A DNA stretch of 64,000 nucleotides from Cheiracanthium punctorium (lineage: Eukaryota; Arthropoda; Arachnida; Araneae; Cheiracanthiidae): positions 372,001-436,000 of the forward strand of contig JAWZYV010011608.1 in assembly GCA_038373885.1 (NCBI GenBank), in the 5' to 3' direction. Positions 43,206 through 54,692 of this stretch are shown here, piece after piece. The notes beneath the pieces were generated by a model. It was not told where the DNA came from. It saw nothing but the letters and a program-made list of their open reading frames with translations, and ran no database searches. How positions within the stretch are numbered: the first letter of the stretch is position 1; each line of letters begins with the position of its first letter. Made by a program: the position numbers and the translations under genes.

Positions 43206-46200
43206 TCTTATATTAAACGAGGAATGTTTGTGTGTGTGTGTCCGAGCGATCTCGAAAACTGCTCTAAGGATTCTTTTTAAATTTCGTACCTGGGGGTTTT
43301 TTGGGCCCCTGAAACGATTGAGCTAGGTGAATTAATTGAAAAAACTCTAAAACGCTCAAAATTTAAAATTTAAAATTTTTGGACGGTAGCGCCATCTATT
43401 GAGCGTTTGAAAAACACACTTGATGCAATCTTCCTAAAAGGGACGCTCAAATAAGATTAGGGCGGATTAAAAAATACACGCCATCGATATATAATAGTAA
43501 AAATTAATTTCGCAAAGAAACAAAATAAATGGAACTTGATATTCAGTACACAGACAAATAAATATTTTAGTAACTAGATATATTACACCATTCAGCTACA
43601 TAAATTTGTTAAGAATTAAAAAGTTATTTTTATTTCAAAATATCATCCTGGCAACCAGCGAAAGAAAAAGAGAAAAGAGTCTTCGTTGCCATCCCCGCAA
43701 GCACCTTGATGGAATATACGTAAATAATTTAATAATTCTTAATTCGTAGTTATTAATACAAAACTATTCGTAAATCTTATGTGAAAAATTGCCTGAATTT
43801 ATTACAATTATCCTTTTGTAACTAACGTAAAGCTAAATGTATTTTCGCGTATATACTAAAACAATAAAGATTTTTCATGTGTTTTATTGATCCATATGAT
43901 GCGAATTTCAAAAGTGCATAAAAGTTTCAGCTTAGCCGAATACTTTAAATGAAAATGACACCCTTTTCAGCCATTCACAGTAAGAAAAAAGATCCTGTGA
44001 CGTAACATGAAAATTCCATTTTTTTTTTTTTTAAATAACGGCACTAGGTTGAATTCTATTTTAACTGCCTTATTCCGCCAAGTTGACGATAAATATTTAA
44101 ATGTAGTTACCCTGATGATTTTTTTTTTTTTTTTTTTTTAATGGGTCAACCGTTTATAATGAAACGATGTTCGAAAATCCGATGAAAAAATGATACGATC
44201 GATTCCTAAATTGGGCTCGCAGCCGATATTCAAATTAATTTTGCAGATGATCAGATATCAGTTTAGTTTTCATTCACTGCAGTTGATGATTTCAACTCAT
44301 TTATTTTATCATCGTATGGACAACCTTTTAAAAGTTGCGGGCAGAACTTAACGATAGTGGCCTCCTGGGTCTGACTTCAGGATGTTAGCGAAATCGCGGG
44401 CCGAATAATTCGGATTTATATGGTAGTTTGAATGTTTCATATAGGTTTTATACAGGGTTTTGACTTGTCGTGAGGGCTGGTCCAAAAGCCATGGCGGGCC
44501 CCATCCGGCCGCTGGCTGGGAGTTGTCCATATGTGGAAGCAGTAAATTGGGAGGCTGAAATCTGGTTACTAAGATTTTTTCTAATAAATTTTCAATTCTT
44601 ATTTAGACGCGGATTAGACTGTGTTGTTTTGTGTTGTGTACTGTCATTAAACTAAAGGATAAAGCCCTTTGTGGAGACAATTACAGCGGGCGATAGAATG
44701 TCTACACTCAGAATATTTAATATTTACCCACTTAAAATCAAATAACTTCATATTCAATTTTTATTATACATCGAAATTCGAATTGTATAATCTGCAGAAA
44801 CATTTAGTATTCGAAACATTTCGTTTGGTATCAACATCCTCTCCTATATCCATGCTTAATGCATAGAAAACCGTTTTATTTTTGAAAAAAAAGTTAAACT
44901 GAATAGTAATTTAGAAAAGCTATCTTAAGCGAATTGGAATCGTAATTTTTCCTCCAAAGCCTGATAGCCGTGACTTCAATGTAACGTGAATGTCACTTGC
45001 AATAGATAATTCTGACACTCAAATGATTAGCTTTTTTTATTCTCTTAAATGAAATAAAGCTAAAAATACAAAAAAAAAACGCTTAAAAATCAGGAAACGG
45101 GTGGATTATCAGATTTTTTTTTTCTTTCTTTCTTTCTTTCTTTTTTTTTTTTTTTTTTTTTACATAATTATGATAATTTTCAGGCTGATCGCACCAACGA
45201 ACCGTGTAAATTTTATGTTATTAAACAATACATTTTTAATCTGTTTGGATGTTATTCCGGGTTTTATTAGGACCCAAGTTTTATTTTGAGTGGTTGAACT
45301 GGATTTGTGACAGAGTCAGGGATCAGCGTAACTACATAGGAGCGATGTATTTTTGATTTATTCGAGGTTAGAAGTCCATTTTCTTCAGTCTATCCGTTTG
45401 TTCTATTATTTTCAACGTTTAAGTAGTTGTTAGGGTTGTTGTAAAAGAATATTTTTGATCTATTCTGTTTTTGATTTCATGATTTCGAAGTGTTCTTTTG
45501 TACTAATAATTTAAATTGCGTTACACTTTTTATTTTCTTAAGCGTGAGTTTATAAAATAAAATTATGTTTAAAGCATATTTATGTAAGATTATACTTTTA
45601 TGGCATCTATATTTATGTATCTATAAGATTGAATTTACGCTTGTAGAATTTGTTTATGCATGATGTATGCTTTGAATGCATGCTTTGCATGCATGCTTAT
45701 GCATGCTTTGAATTAGAAGAAAATAAGTATTTTATGTTTGAATTGAAGCAGTAAATTGGGAGGCTGAAATCTGGTTACTAAGATTTTTTTCTAATAAATT
45801 TTCAATTCTTATTTAGACGTGGATTAGACTGTGTTGTGTACTACCTTTAAACTAAAGGATAAAGCCCTTTGTGGAGACAATTACAGCGGGTGATAGAATG
45901 TCTACACTCAGAATATTTAATATTTACCCACTTAAAATCAAATAACTTCATATTCAATTTTTATTATACATCGAAATTCGAATTGTATAATCTGCAGAAA
46001 CATTTCGTATTCGAAACATTTCGTTTGGTATCAACATCCTCTCCTATATCCATGCTTAATGCATAGAAAACCGTTTTATTTTTGAAAAAAAGTTAAACTG
46101 AGTAGTAATTTAGAAAAGCTATCTTAAGCGAATTGGAATCATCGTAATTTTTCCTCCAAAGCCTGATAACCGTGACTTCAATGTAACGTCAATGTCACTT

Positions 46201-47706
46201 GCAATAGATATTTCTGACACTCAAATGATTAGCTTCTTTTATTCTCTTAAATGAAAGAGCTAAAAATACAAAAAAAAAAAAAAAAGCTTAAAAATCAGGG
46301 AACGGGTGAATTAACAGATTTTTTCTTTCTTTCTTTTTCTTTTTTCTTTTCTTTTTTTTTTCCTTTTTACATAATTAGGATAATTTTCAGGCTGATCGCA
46401 CCAACGAACCGTGTAAATTTTAAGTTATTAGATTATGAGTTTTAAGTTATTTTAAGTTAATTATTAAGTTGTTTTATGTTAAGTTATTAGTATTTAAGTT
46501 ATGTTTAAAGCATATTTATGTAAGATTATACTTTTAATGCATCTATATTTATGTATCTATAAGATTGAATTTACGCTTGTAGAATTTGTTTATGCATGAT
46601 GTATGCTTTGAATGCATGCTTTGCATGCATGCTTATGCATGCTTTGAATTAGAAGAAAATAAGTATTTTATGTTTGAATTGAAGCACTATAGAGAAATTT
46701 ACAATTTCAATCGTAAAGAATTATCATCATAGATGTATTATAAAGACGTAAATGCATGGAAGTGTAGCTCAAAAACGAGCTGTGGAAACATATGATCACC
46801 GACAGCAGCACTTAGCCCAAATGTGTGAACGTGCAGTTCAAACACGAGCAGATGAAACAGATGATTAGTATTTGGAAGGAGAACGACATGGAACAGCTAT
46901 ACGTCGACAAATACTTCGGGTAAACAGTCTAAGTATCTACAAAGCTGCCACAAATGTGGGTACTTATTATCATAGTTTAAAACTTTTTAACATGGATTGC
47001 ATTCACCCTGGAGCTTTGCATTTTTCTGAAAAGTAAAAACAAAAATTAACCGAAACCATTTTGGGGACTGTAAGATTGATGTAGGACATTCCGAATTTCC
47101 TAATGAATATGTGTGGTTGTTTCTTCGATATCACCCCTATTTCAAAGAATTCGAAATTTGAAAGCATACTTTACAATGGCTTTGCTCACAGTATATGACG
47201 AGTGAAACTATTAACGATTTTGGTGTGTACTACTACGTTGCGAACAGTGTGTAACAGACTTGATGAATATTTTTTATAAACTCCTTCATCTGACAGTTCA
47301 ACCAACTCAAATTCTTGATGCTGAATTTGAACGTCCTCAATATGGACAGATATATTTCTGAAGTAATGAAGACGCTGTTAGTGAATGCATCGCCCAAGAT
47401 CTTCGCTGATACCCTCGCTGATCTGCTACAGAAGGAAAGGAGGCACCTTACGTTAAACTACTTTTTGCTCAACTCTGATGGCACCGACCATCGAATATTT
47501 AGCATCCCTCTTCAAAACAAAGTATATGCCATTGTAACATTGAATGCCGACCAAAGCTTACCTGATAATGTATGGGTGATCCAACAGCGATGAAAATCTT
47601 TGGCAACCATGAAGATTATTGATACGTGCCCAGGCATTTACGTATTAATTATTTTACACTTAAGGAGCCTTTAGATTCTGAGCATGGCTCGGTAACCTGG
47701 TACTTG
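43206..47706 (+). pseudogene. Degenerate Helitron inserted in the hAT
   Basis: The insert starts TCTTATATTAAACGAGGAAT followed by GTTTGTGTGTG and CCGAGCGATCTCGAAAAC, the usual leader of animal Helitrons. It closes after a GAGCATGGCTC hairpin with CTTG. At 46770-46920 a frame reads RAVETYDHRQQHLAQMCERA, VQTRADETDD, stop, then RHGTAIRRQILR; next come CIHPGALHFSEK and later PQYGQIYF and HRIFSIPLQNKVYAIVTL. These follow the order of the Helitron_like_N region upstream of Rep. Stops and frame changes disable it, and Rep catalytic and helicase parts are absent. Edges are within about 10 bp by comparison to the empty site. Confidence 0.78.
44537..46685 (+). repeat. Direct duplication (1.2 + 0.94 kb) within the Helitron
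   Basis: Unit one 44537-45746 and unit two 45747-46685 start AGCAGTAAATTGGGAGGCTG and end near ATGTTTGAATTGAAGCA. The first ~650 bp and the last ~180 bp are close to identical; unit two has lost a middle piece. A 65-codon open frame (44669-44866 and 45869-46066) is kept in both copies with two changes, but this follows from overall identity. Confidence 0.93.
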
Positions 47707-48004
47707 ATTAGTTATGAGATCCGACATCATTTGATAAACATGGATATATAAAGAAGTAGAAAGTGTATTGAGAGTTTGCAACTAGATTTGTCCTTAATTT
47801 GCACAAACTACTCTATCAATGAAATAATTGGATTTTTTTTAATCTTTAACTGAAATTTCGAGCTCGGGCTCCGACTTAAATAATATTCATTGGGCTCGGA
47901 TTAAAAGACCGTGGGCTCGGGCTTCAAAAAATGAGCCCGAACTCATCTCTAGTACTTATGGCCTCTCCCTGGCCAAAGGCATGGGAGCCCATGATCACTG
48001 GTTC

Positions 48005-49360
48005 TTCATCACCTTTTCTTCGTTTCCATCACCCTTTTCTAGGGCGCTGATGGTTTGAGAATGCAATCCCTCACTGTTTTTGGTTTCGCCGAATTTTGAG
48101 AATAGGATTTATCGATCCGGCTGTAATGGTGGATCCCACGGGAACATTGCTTAACAAACTTCAGATGAATATTTCCCCTCAAGCTTAGAATTAATTTAAC
48201 AACCGATTACAGAGAGGAAATAAGAAAAGGAAAAAAGAAATTTTAGTGCAAAGTTTAATTTTATGTCGAGAAAATTATTTACAGAAATATAAAATTTATC
48301 GGTACGTTAACATGTTTACCGTTATTTTCTTAGTTGCTGAAAAAAAAAAAAAAGAACGTAAAAAATAGAACAAGTCTAATTAATCGTTTCGTAGTCTTGG
48401 TTTACTTTAATTTTTTATATGCCGCATTCAGATATAGGCATACTTTATTTATTTATTTATTTATTTCATATTTTGTCTTCTAATGCGCAGTTGGATGTTA
48501 GTCATTTAAATGTGAGGGGAAGGGGGATGGATTGTATACAATTTTCATTATGTTACCAATTGGGAGTCTGGGTCATTTCTGACTATCTGACTATATTTTT
48601 ACATTAGTTTTAAATACGGAATATACTGATGTGCAGTTTAAGCAATAAGTGAAATATTGAGAATTAGTAAAAGGTTTATTTTTAAATTTAAGTAAAGATA
48701 TGAATTAAGTTTGAAGCGGGATGGGGATGTATCAAGATAGCTCTGTAAAAATTTATGAAAATGGCTATTTTCGTGATTTTTTGTCCAGTTTCCCAATCAT
48801 AATAGAAAAGCAACTTCCATTTTTTAAATAAAAACAAGTCATGTTTTAACTTTTATCTGATTTTTTCAAGTCACTATTGATAAAATTTAATTTTTGAATA
48901 ATTTTTTAATTTGATGTTCCCAATTGGGAACATTGACCTATAAAAGGTTAATAGAACAGTTAAAAGCGTGAATTTAAAAAGAAAAAATTAAAACTTTTTA
49001 TATATGATTAGTGATTGTTCGCTAAGAGGTAAACCAGTATGAAATATTTCAGTTCATTTGGAGATAGGGAAGTTAGCGAAAAATTTAGATTATAATGTTT
49101 AATCCAGACTCCTATTGAAAGATAATTAAAAAATTAAAACCTTTATTTTCCTCTTTCCATTGAAATGCATAGAAAACGCGCTATCTGTGCATCGGTGTAA
49201 GGCTGTTATGTTACAAAGATGGGGGAAGGGGGAGGGGGTTGTCAGGTTTTGTGACAAAGTGTGACATAGCGGGAAGGGAGGGGTCAAAATCTACCTAAAA
49301 GAAAAAATGTTACAAAATTTATGAAAGTTTCCTAAGTGTATTGAAAAGTGTTTTATTGGT
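48005..49360. other. AT-rich DNA, no gene seen
   Basis: No recognisable feature; G-rich GGGGGAAGGGGGAGGGGG near 49211-49230. Confidence 0.45.
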
Positions 49361-49361
49361 A

Positions 49362-49555
49362 GAAGGCTGAAGTGTGAATGCCTCGGGTCCCGGCCTTTCG
49401 CGTGGCTATCGATCTAACGGTCAGGAGTTTTGGACGGTTTTCTCCAGATGTAACGTGAATACGAGTTAGAACCCCTTAAAATGTCCTCCGTCCAAGGCAT
49501 TCCTTCTTAGGCAGATAGTCCTCAAATAGCTTTTGCCGTAATACACAATACAAAG
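49362..49555 (+). mobile_element. CAA-tail-family SINE, 5'-truncated
   Basis: Lacks the A box but has 'GGCTGAAGTGTGAATG', 'CGATCTAACGGTCAGG', 'TTTTCTCCAGATGTAACG' and 'GTTAGAACCCCTTAAAA'. Tail weak (ACACAATACAA). Confidence 0.72.
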
Positions 49556-49768
49556 TACTTTATAATGGATGACATTAGTTGGTCTTTTTTTCTTCAATTT
49601 TATTAAAGTTGATACTTAATGAAGGGGGAGAAAAAACAGACTGCATTTTATTCTCCATTTTTACTTCATTTTTTATTTATCAGTGTTAGTTCTCTCGTGA
49701 AGGATTTTGCGTTGAATCATTTTTCAGTTTCATTTTTAGCAGTTTAGGTGCTATTAATCTCAGGAGAG

Positions 49769-50270
49769 CATAGGCGTAGAGTTATATGGGCCCCTGGGGC
49801 TCGAGCCCCCCCAATAAATTGTGAATAGGGGCTGAGCCCACCCAATAATTTATCACTAAATACAGAAAACTAATTTATACTAACATAAAAAAAATGTATT
49901 CACGCCATTTACAAACGTTTACGAAAAACCTTTATTTGTACTTTTAAAAATTTTTCTTCTTTTGATTTCAATCATGATTTAGTATTCATTGTGACGCCAC
50001 GTAACACACAATGTTACTATAAGCTGCCCTCGCCAGGCTCTGGTTAATTAAAATCAGATTATGCAATTTAAAGTATGAAATGAAGAAAAGTTCAGATGTG
50101 TCTAAATATGATAAGGGAGTGAAGAATATACATTTTGTATGGCACGAAATTCCTCCTGGTGGGTGGTTATGATCCCCCCTAACCCCCCCCCCTTGGCTAC
50201 GCCACTGACGTTAACATATGGGGTTGTGGGGCCCGGCCCCCCCAATAATTTTGAAAACTTTACGCTTATG
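49769..50270 (+). mobile_element. hAT-type element (CATAGGCGTAGAG), copy A
   Basis: Ends CATAGGCGTAGAGTTATATG and, inverted, CATAAGCGTAAAGTTTTC; exact duplication CAGGAGAG at 49761-49768 and 50271-50278. It shares ~340 bp with copy B (56946-57901, opposite strand). At 50108-50209 it contains only the right part of a CAGGGGCGTAGCC MITE, so a rearrangement removed the rest of both. Confidence 0.92.
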
Positions 50271-50488
50271 CAGGAGAGGATTTGTAAATTGGATCACTTA
50301 CTTATCAGAAAAATACGACCGACGGTTGGATTATGATGCATTTTCGAACATGATGAAACAAGAAAGACTAATGCATTAGATTATCAGAGACTGACTGTTA
50401 CATTTTTGCGCCGTGGGCACTTTTCTAATTTTGTACCCTCCTCCTATACAATATAGCTGAATCGCCATATTTATTAAACTGTCTACTC

Positions 50489-50780
50489 CAGTGTTTCTCA
50501 ACCTGTGGGGCGCGCCCCCAATGGGGGTGCAGAACGTTTGCAGGGGGGGGGGCGCGAAAAAAACCAAACAGTAAGTAGTGATGCATGTTTAAAAAAATCA
50601 TCCTATTTATTCTCATTTTTACTCAAAAATTTATGCATTTTTGCTTAAAATGTTTATTCAAACTTTAACATTATTTTGCAGAAAATTCGACTAAATGTTC
50701 ATTGTTAAAGATTAAAAAACTGAATATATGCTGAAACATGTGAGGCGGGGGGCGCGACATTAAAAGGTTGAGAACCGCTG
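50489..50780. mobile_element. SPIN/Buster-like hAT MITE
   Basis: Ends CAGTGTTTCTCAACCTGTGG and, inverted, CAGCGGTTCTCAACCTTTT. Flanks GTCTACTC and CTCTACTC agree at seven of eight bases and have TA at the centre, as in Buster-type hATs. GGGGCGCG/CGCGCC blocks lie inside both ends. This end sequence resembles the SPIN elements known for horizontal spread among animals. 292 bp, non-coding. Confidence 0.85.
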
Positions 50781-50837
50781 CTCTACTCAGTGCTTTGGTC
50801 TGTATCTTCAGGTAGTGCCCTGCAGGGCAGCATTTAG

Positions 50838-51019
50838 CAAGGGAGGATTAAAGAGGGGGAGGAGGGGGCGACCGCCCTCCCCGAGTCAAAAGAAACTAAT
50901 GTAAAAGATCCTATTTTACTTCCATAAAATGGATGTATATGTCAATCTTCTAACTAACCCCCCCCCCGACAAACTAACCGCCCCCCCCCGCCGAAGAAAC
51001 TTGCATTAATCCGACACTG
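50838..51019. mobile_element. hAT-type MITE (CAAGGGAGGATTAA)
   Basis: Left CAAGGGAGGATTAAAG, right inverted CAGTGTCGGATTAATGC; exact duplication GCATTTAG at 50830-50837 and 51020-51027. 182 bp with G and C homopolymers. Confidence 0.87.
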
Positions 51020-51590
51020 GCATTTAGGTCTATTCTACTCATTGGCAAAATTAAAATCTGCCGCCCTCAGCATGCTCTTTTTACTTTTATATCCCTACTC
51101 TGTACTATTTGTGCGTTATCAGTTTAAAAATTATATTCTAGAGAAAAATAGTAACTGAAATTGAAAATACCACAGCCAGGAAATGTTTTCGGATACTGTT
51201 AAATGTTTTTATGAGGTAGATTTTGAGCACATATAATTCCTGTTCATGTTATATTTACGGGAACAGTCATTCGTCCGGGCAAAATGACTTACGACATCGA
51301 AAGTGTCTAGTTTCGACCAAATGAGCGTTATTGTAAGTAAGTAATTTTTATTATGGTCGAGGAAAGTACATGAACAAAGAAGGTCTTCATCAGTTGCGTT
51401 CCACCTACGATTTCCACCTTACGACCTCCCCTATTAAAAAAAAAAAAAAAGAAAGAAAGAAATAAAGAAAATGCAGCCCCTAAAATGTTGCTGCTCTAGG
51501 CCGTGGCCTACTCTGACCATTTAGAAATAAGACCTTGGTGCCCGGTGCACGATAATCAGAGTATGATGCTCTCTCCAACAATGAAAAAAA

Positions 51591-51902
51591 GCAGCCGTGG
51601 TAGCCCTGTGGTTCAGGCGTTGGACTCATAGCCGGAAGGTTGAGGGTTCGATTCCGACGAATCACTGAAGACTACCATACGCATGCGGTGTACGTGCATG
51701 TTAATTCCGTATTCCGGCAGTCCTCTTGGCGGTCTCTAGAAGTTTCTGAGGGATGCCATTATTCAGAAGTCTTCCACCTTCTGATGAGGATCCAAATTGT
51801 GGTGAGAAATTCCAGGAAGGACGTATTTAGCTCTAAGCGACACATTCAGTGACGTTAGCGAGCTGTCCACTGTTGGCAAATAAACATAATTAAAAAAATA
51901 TA
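51591..51902 (+). mobile_element. SINE with Met/Ile-like (CAT) tRNA head
   Basis: The head has TGGTTCAGGCGTTGGACTCA with loop CTCATAG (anticodon position CAT) and B box GGTTCGATTCC at 51645-51655. Body of ~230 bp unlike the CAA-tail family, ending 'GTTGGCAAATAAACATAA' and an A-rich tail. Acceptor arms do not pair, so it is not a tRNA gene. A 70-codon frame inside is incidental. Confidence 0.75.
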
Positions 51903-51945
51903 CATGGAAAGCACACAAGAGGGTAGCTAAAACGAAGAGGAATAA

Positions 51946-51981
<36 letters not shown>

Positions 51982-51990
51982 AACTGCACA

Positions 51991-52732
51991 CAGGGCCTGA
52001 TTACTGAAAAGGCTCGGGAAGCTTGAGCTTCCCCCCAGAATTTGAAGGGGGGCCCGAAAATGACTGAAAAGCTGCCATAAAAATTCAAAACTTTGTTATT
52101 AAATGATCTTTTAAATTATTGTAAATATTATCAATGAAGGAAAGTGGTGCTTTTCAGAAGTCTTGATACTTCATGTTGCAAAATTTCTAAGTAGTTGTTT
52201 GCGATGTCTTTGCCGGGGACATCTGCTGCAGTTGAGAGTTTTTTTTTCTATTATGGGGAATATTTGGCCGGCAGAAAGGGGTAGACTTTTAATATGTAAT
52301 GTTCAACATCTTCTAAATGTCAAAATTAATTCTCAACTTCTGTGTTGTGATGTTTATGATGTCATCAAAACAAACAAAGAATTCGTGGAAAAAGCCATGT
52401 CTAGTGAAAAATAGGACTAAATTAATAAAGTTTAATGTTCCAGTAAGGTAAAGTTTTTAGCTATTTGTTAATGTTTAAAGTAATACAAAAGTACCATAAA
52501 ATCTCGTTACAATAAACTAAACTATTATGAAGATGAATGAATAAAATATTTTTATCAAAAGAAAATTTCAAATTAACGAATAAAATGCTTTTATCAAAGG
52601 AAATCAGTAGAACTAATTAAATCGATGAAATTTCTTTTTTATGAATAAAATATTTTTATGAAAACAAAAAGGCAATGCGGGGCCCGAAATGAGACTGAGC
52701 TTCCCCTCACTACAAAGGTTAATCGGGCCCTG
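51991..52732 (+). pseudogene. hAT element keeping a transposase C-terminal fragment
   Basis: Ends CAGGGCCTGATTACTGAAAA and, inverted, CAGGGCCCGATTAACC; exact duplication ACTGCACA at 51983-51990 and 52733-52740. Inside, 52205-52240 reads SLPGTSAAVES and, after a one-base shift in a T9 run, FFSIMGNIWPAERGRLL and NVQHLLNVKIN follow to 52411. This is the hAT dimerisation region (family pattern: LP.TSA..ER.FS, then R..L.....LL..K.N). The usual R after VE is lost. The catalytic and zinc-finger parts are deleted, so it is a deletion derivative. Confidence 0.9.
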
Positions 52733-52744
52733 ACTGCACATTTT

Positions 52745-53330
52745 CCCGAATGTCAAACTTTATCAGTCAGAGGTCTGCTCGTTCTGCCCGACCAATCTCA
52801 TTGCGGGGGGAAAATTGGAAAGAGTGGAATACGCTGTTTCGGTGGGAAAATGGATTTTTCGGATAAGAGAGAAGTAAATAAACTCTGGCAGTTATCCGTC
52901 AGTCAATGCTACCTATCTATCCACGGCGAAGGGATCCGTTGAGGCAGATAACAACAAAATCTGAGGTAGATCAAACAGCACGCAGCACTTGAAAGTTGTC
53001 TATTTACATTATTGTTGTGTATAAGACAACAAACACTTCTCCGGCGTTCTTTGATGTGTTTCGCTGCCAATCGTCTGCGTGATGATGGTTTTTTTTTTTT
53101 AATGAATCGATAGGCACTTGCCTGTAACCATGAGGTATAAATCAAAAAAGTTTTTCCGCTTGAGGTGTGGTCGTCAAATCATAAACAACAAGAGGGAGGA
53201 AAAATTGCGGAAGTTTATGCAGTATTTTGTTTTATTTGGATCCTTTGATATTGTATAATTTTGCTTATTATTATTATTATTTTAATAGATGAATCGTTTA
53301 AAAACTTTATGGGTTTGTTTTTCAGTGCTG
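52745..53330. other. Mixed DNA, no gene seen
   Basis: Slightly GC-richer near 52780-53080 but with no frame of note. Confidence 0.4.
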
Positions 53331-53334
53331 AAGT

Positions 53335-53636
53335 CAGTGGCGCAAAAATAGGGTTGCAGGAAAAGCAAGTTGCAGTTGCTCCACCCGCCGGAAGCACATA
53401 ATAACATTATTACAAAATTGAGCAACATTTTTAGCTTTGTATTCGATCAATTTAAGATACCTGCTGAAGTACTTACACAAATTAAACAAAAAAGGTATCA
53501 AGATTTGTGAGAAAAAAAAAAATCTTCTAGTTTTAGAACGCGTACTGATAAAGGGGGCTCCATCTGCTCCATTAAGGAAGGGAGGGCACCATCCTATGAA
53601 TTCGACACAGGCCTCAACGATATATTTACGCCTCTG
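53335..53636. mobile_element. Possible hAT-type MITE (CAGTGGCGCAAA)
   Basis: Left CAGTGGCGCAAAAATAGG and right inverted CAGAGGCGTAAATATATC; about 302 bp. The 8-bp flanks do not match, so this is tentative. A 165-codon open frame on the minus strand crosses it and the next element. Confidence 0.5.
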
Positions 53637-53756
53637 GAGGGTATTGAAGATGGAGCATGAAGTCTGAAGAATACTGAGAGGAAAACCCTTGAAATACTCC
53701 TTGAATGGATTTCTGAAATTGTGTGTGTCACATGTAATAACAGTGACCAGTATTAA

Positions 53757-54239
53757 CCCTTTGAGGCGCAATCCTTTCCCAATGCTGAAAAAAGGGCAGC
53801 CGTTGCCATCGCTCGACTTAACTACCAGCAAGATGGCAGACGATCGAAACGTTCATCGCGTGCCACAGATCTAGAGACCCTTTTTTGACGACAGCTGGCT
53901 GTGCCGGCACAGCCACCTCTAGATCTGTGGCACGCGATGAACGTTTTGATCGTCCGCCATCTTGCTGGTAGTTAAGTCGAGTGATGGCAACGGCTGCCCT
54001 TTTTCAACATTGGGCAATCTATCCAGCTGTTCTCGCATTTTTCAGCAGATGTCAATGCTGTTAAAAATAATCGTGACCATTTTTTTACGGGAAATGACGT
54101 GCTAAAAAGTAAAGCATTCTCGTGGAGCTACGTCACCCGCAACTATTTTTATAGAAATCAAATCTATTCTTCGTGACTGGCAACAGTCAAAACGTCAGAG
54201 TTTGGTGTTCCCAGGGCGGGAACACTGCACGTTAAAGGG
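53757..54239. mobile_element. piggyBac-type foldback MITE, copy 5, full hairpin
   Basis: TTAA (53753-53756) then CCCTTTGAGGCGCAATCC; right end TGCACGTTAAAGGG then TTGA (a worn TTAA). Arms 53794-53876 and 53917-53999 are inverted copies of about 83 bp with few differences around a ~40-bp apex. Each arm carries AAGATGG(C/A)GGAC or a one-base variant. Confidence 0.93.
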
Positions 54240-54692
54240 TTGAACGGCTAGTGCCCGCCATTAAAATATTTGTTTAAGTAGAAACAGTGGTGTAGTCTAA
54301 GGGGGACGCGGGGGGACGCCGTCCTCCTACTCTTTCACTTCAGCCCATATGTCCCCCCACTTTTTATTCTCAGGGGGGACGCTCATTTACAAGGTATTTT
54401 TTTTAATTTTGTGAAGAAATTAATTTTTTTTTTTTGTTCGCGCGAGAGCAAGTACATCGGTATAAAAATCAAAAGGAAACTTTTGAGTGTTTGAATCGAC
54501 TTTACAAATGGGATTGAAAGGGTTTCTTAAACACTTCAGTAGTGAAAACATATCCATGAGAATAGAACAGATTATAATCTTTCCGAACGCACTCTTAGTA
54601 AAAAAATGTCTTTCCGAAAAAGTGACAAAACTCGGGGTAGCGAATAGTCACGTACCAATCCAAAAGAAAATCTGTCACTTTGACATTGGATT

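Larger units (their letters stand above)
42816..47951 (+). mobile_element. 5.1-kb interrupted hAT with GAGCCC-rich ends
   Basis: TAGAGATGAG at both ends with GAGCCC clusters, exact duplication GTACTTAT at 42808-42815 and 47952-47959. Aligned with the reverse of 15099-15628, it is the same 530-bp element with two insertions: a pogo-like MITE (42933-43125) and a ~4.5-kb Helitron (about 43206-47706). The long size is therefore not a sign of an autonomous copy. Confidence 0.93.
42667..47993. mobile_element. hAT-type MITE (CATGGGCGCC family), split by a 5.1-kb hAT
   Basis: Outer left part 42667-42815 starts CATGGGCGCCCATATC, outer right part 47960-47993 ends, inverted, CATGGGCTCCCATGCC. Exact duplication ATCACTGG lies at 42659-42666 and 47994-48001. 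Removing the inner hAT and one GTACTTAT leaves about 183 bp, the normal length of the family (2471, 22284). Confidence 0.88.

Noticed and set aside
44669..46066. Same 65-codon frame in two places (44669 and 45869) suggesting a conserved gene
   Set aside because: Both lie in a direct duplication with near-total identity, so the conservation is not evidence of selection.
42816..47951. Autonomous full-length hAT transposon
   Set aside because: The size comes from a Helitron and a pogo insertion; comparison with the 530-bp copy shows no transposase gene of its own.
53334..53831. 165-codon open frame on the minus strand, the longest in the window
   Set aside because: It crosses a possible MITE and the edge of a piggyBac MITE, has a poly-Phe stretch from an A-run, and shows no domain.
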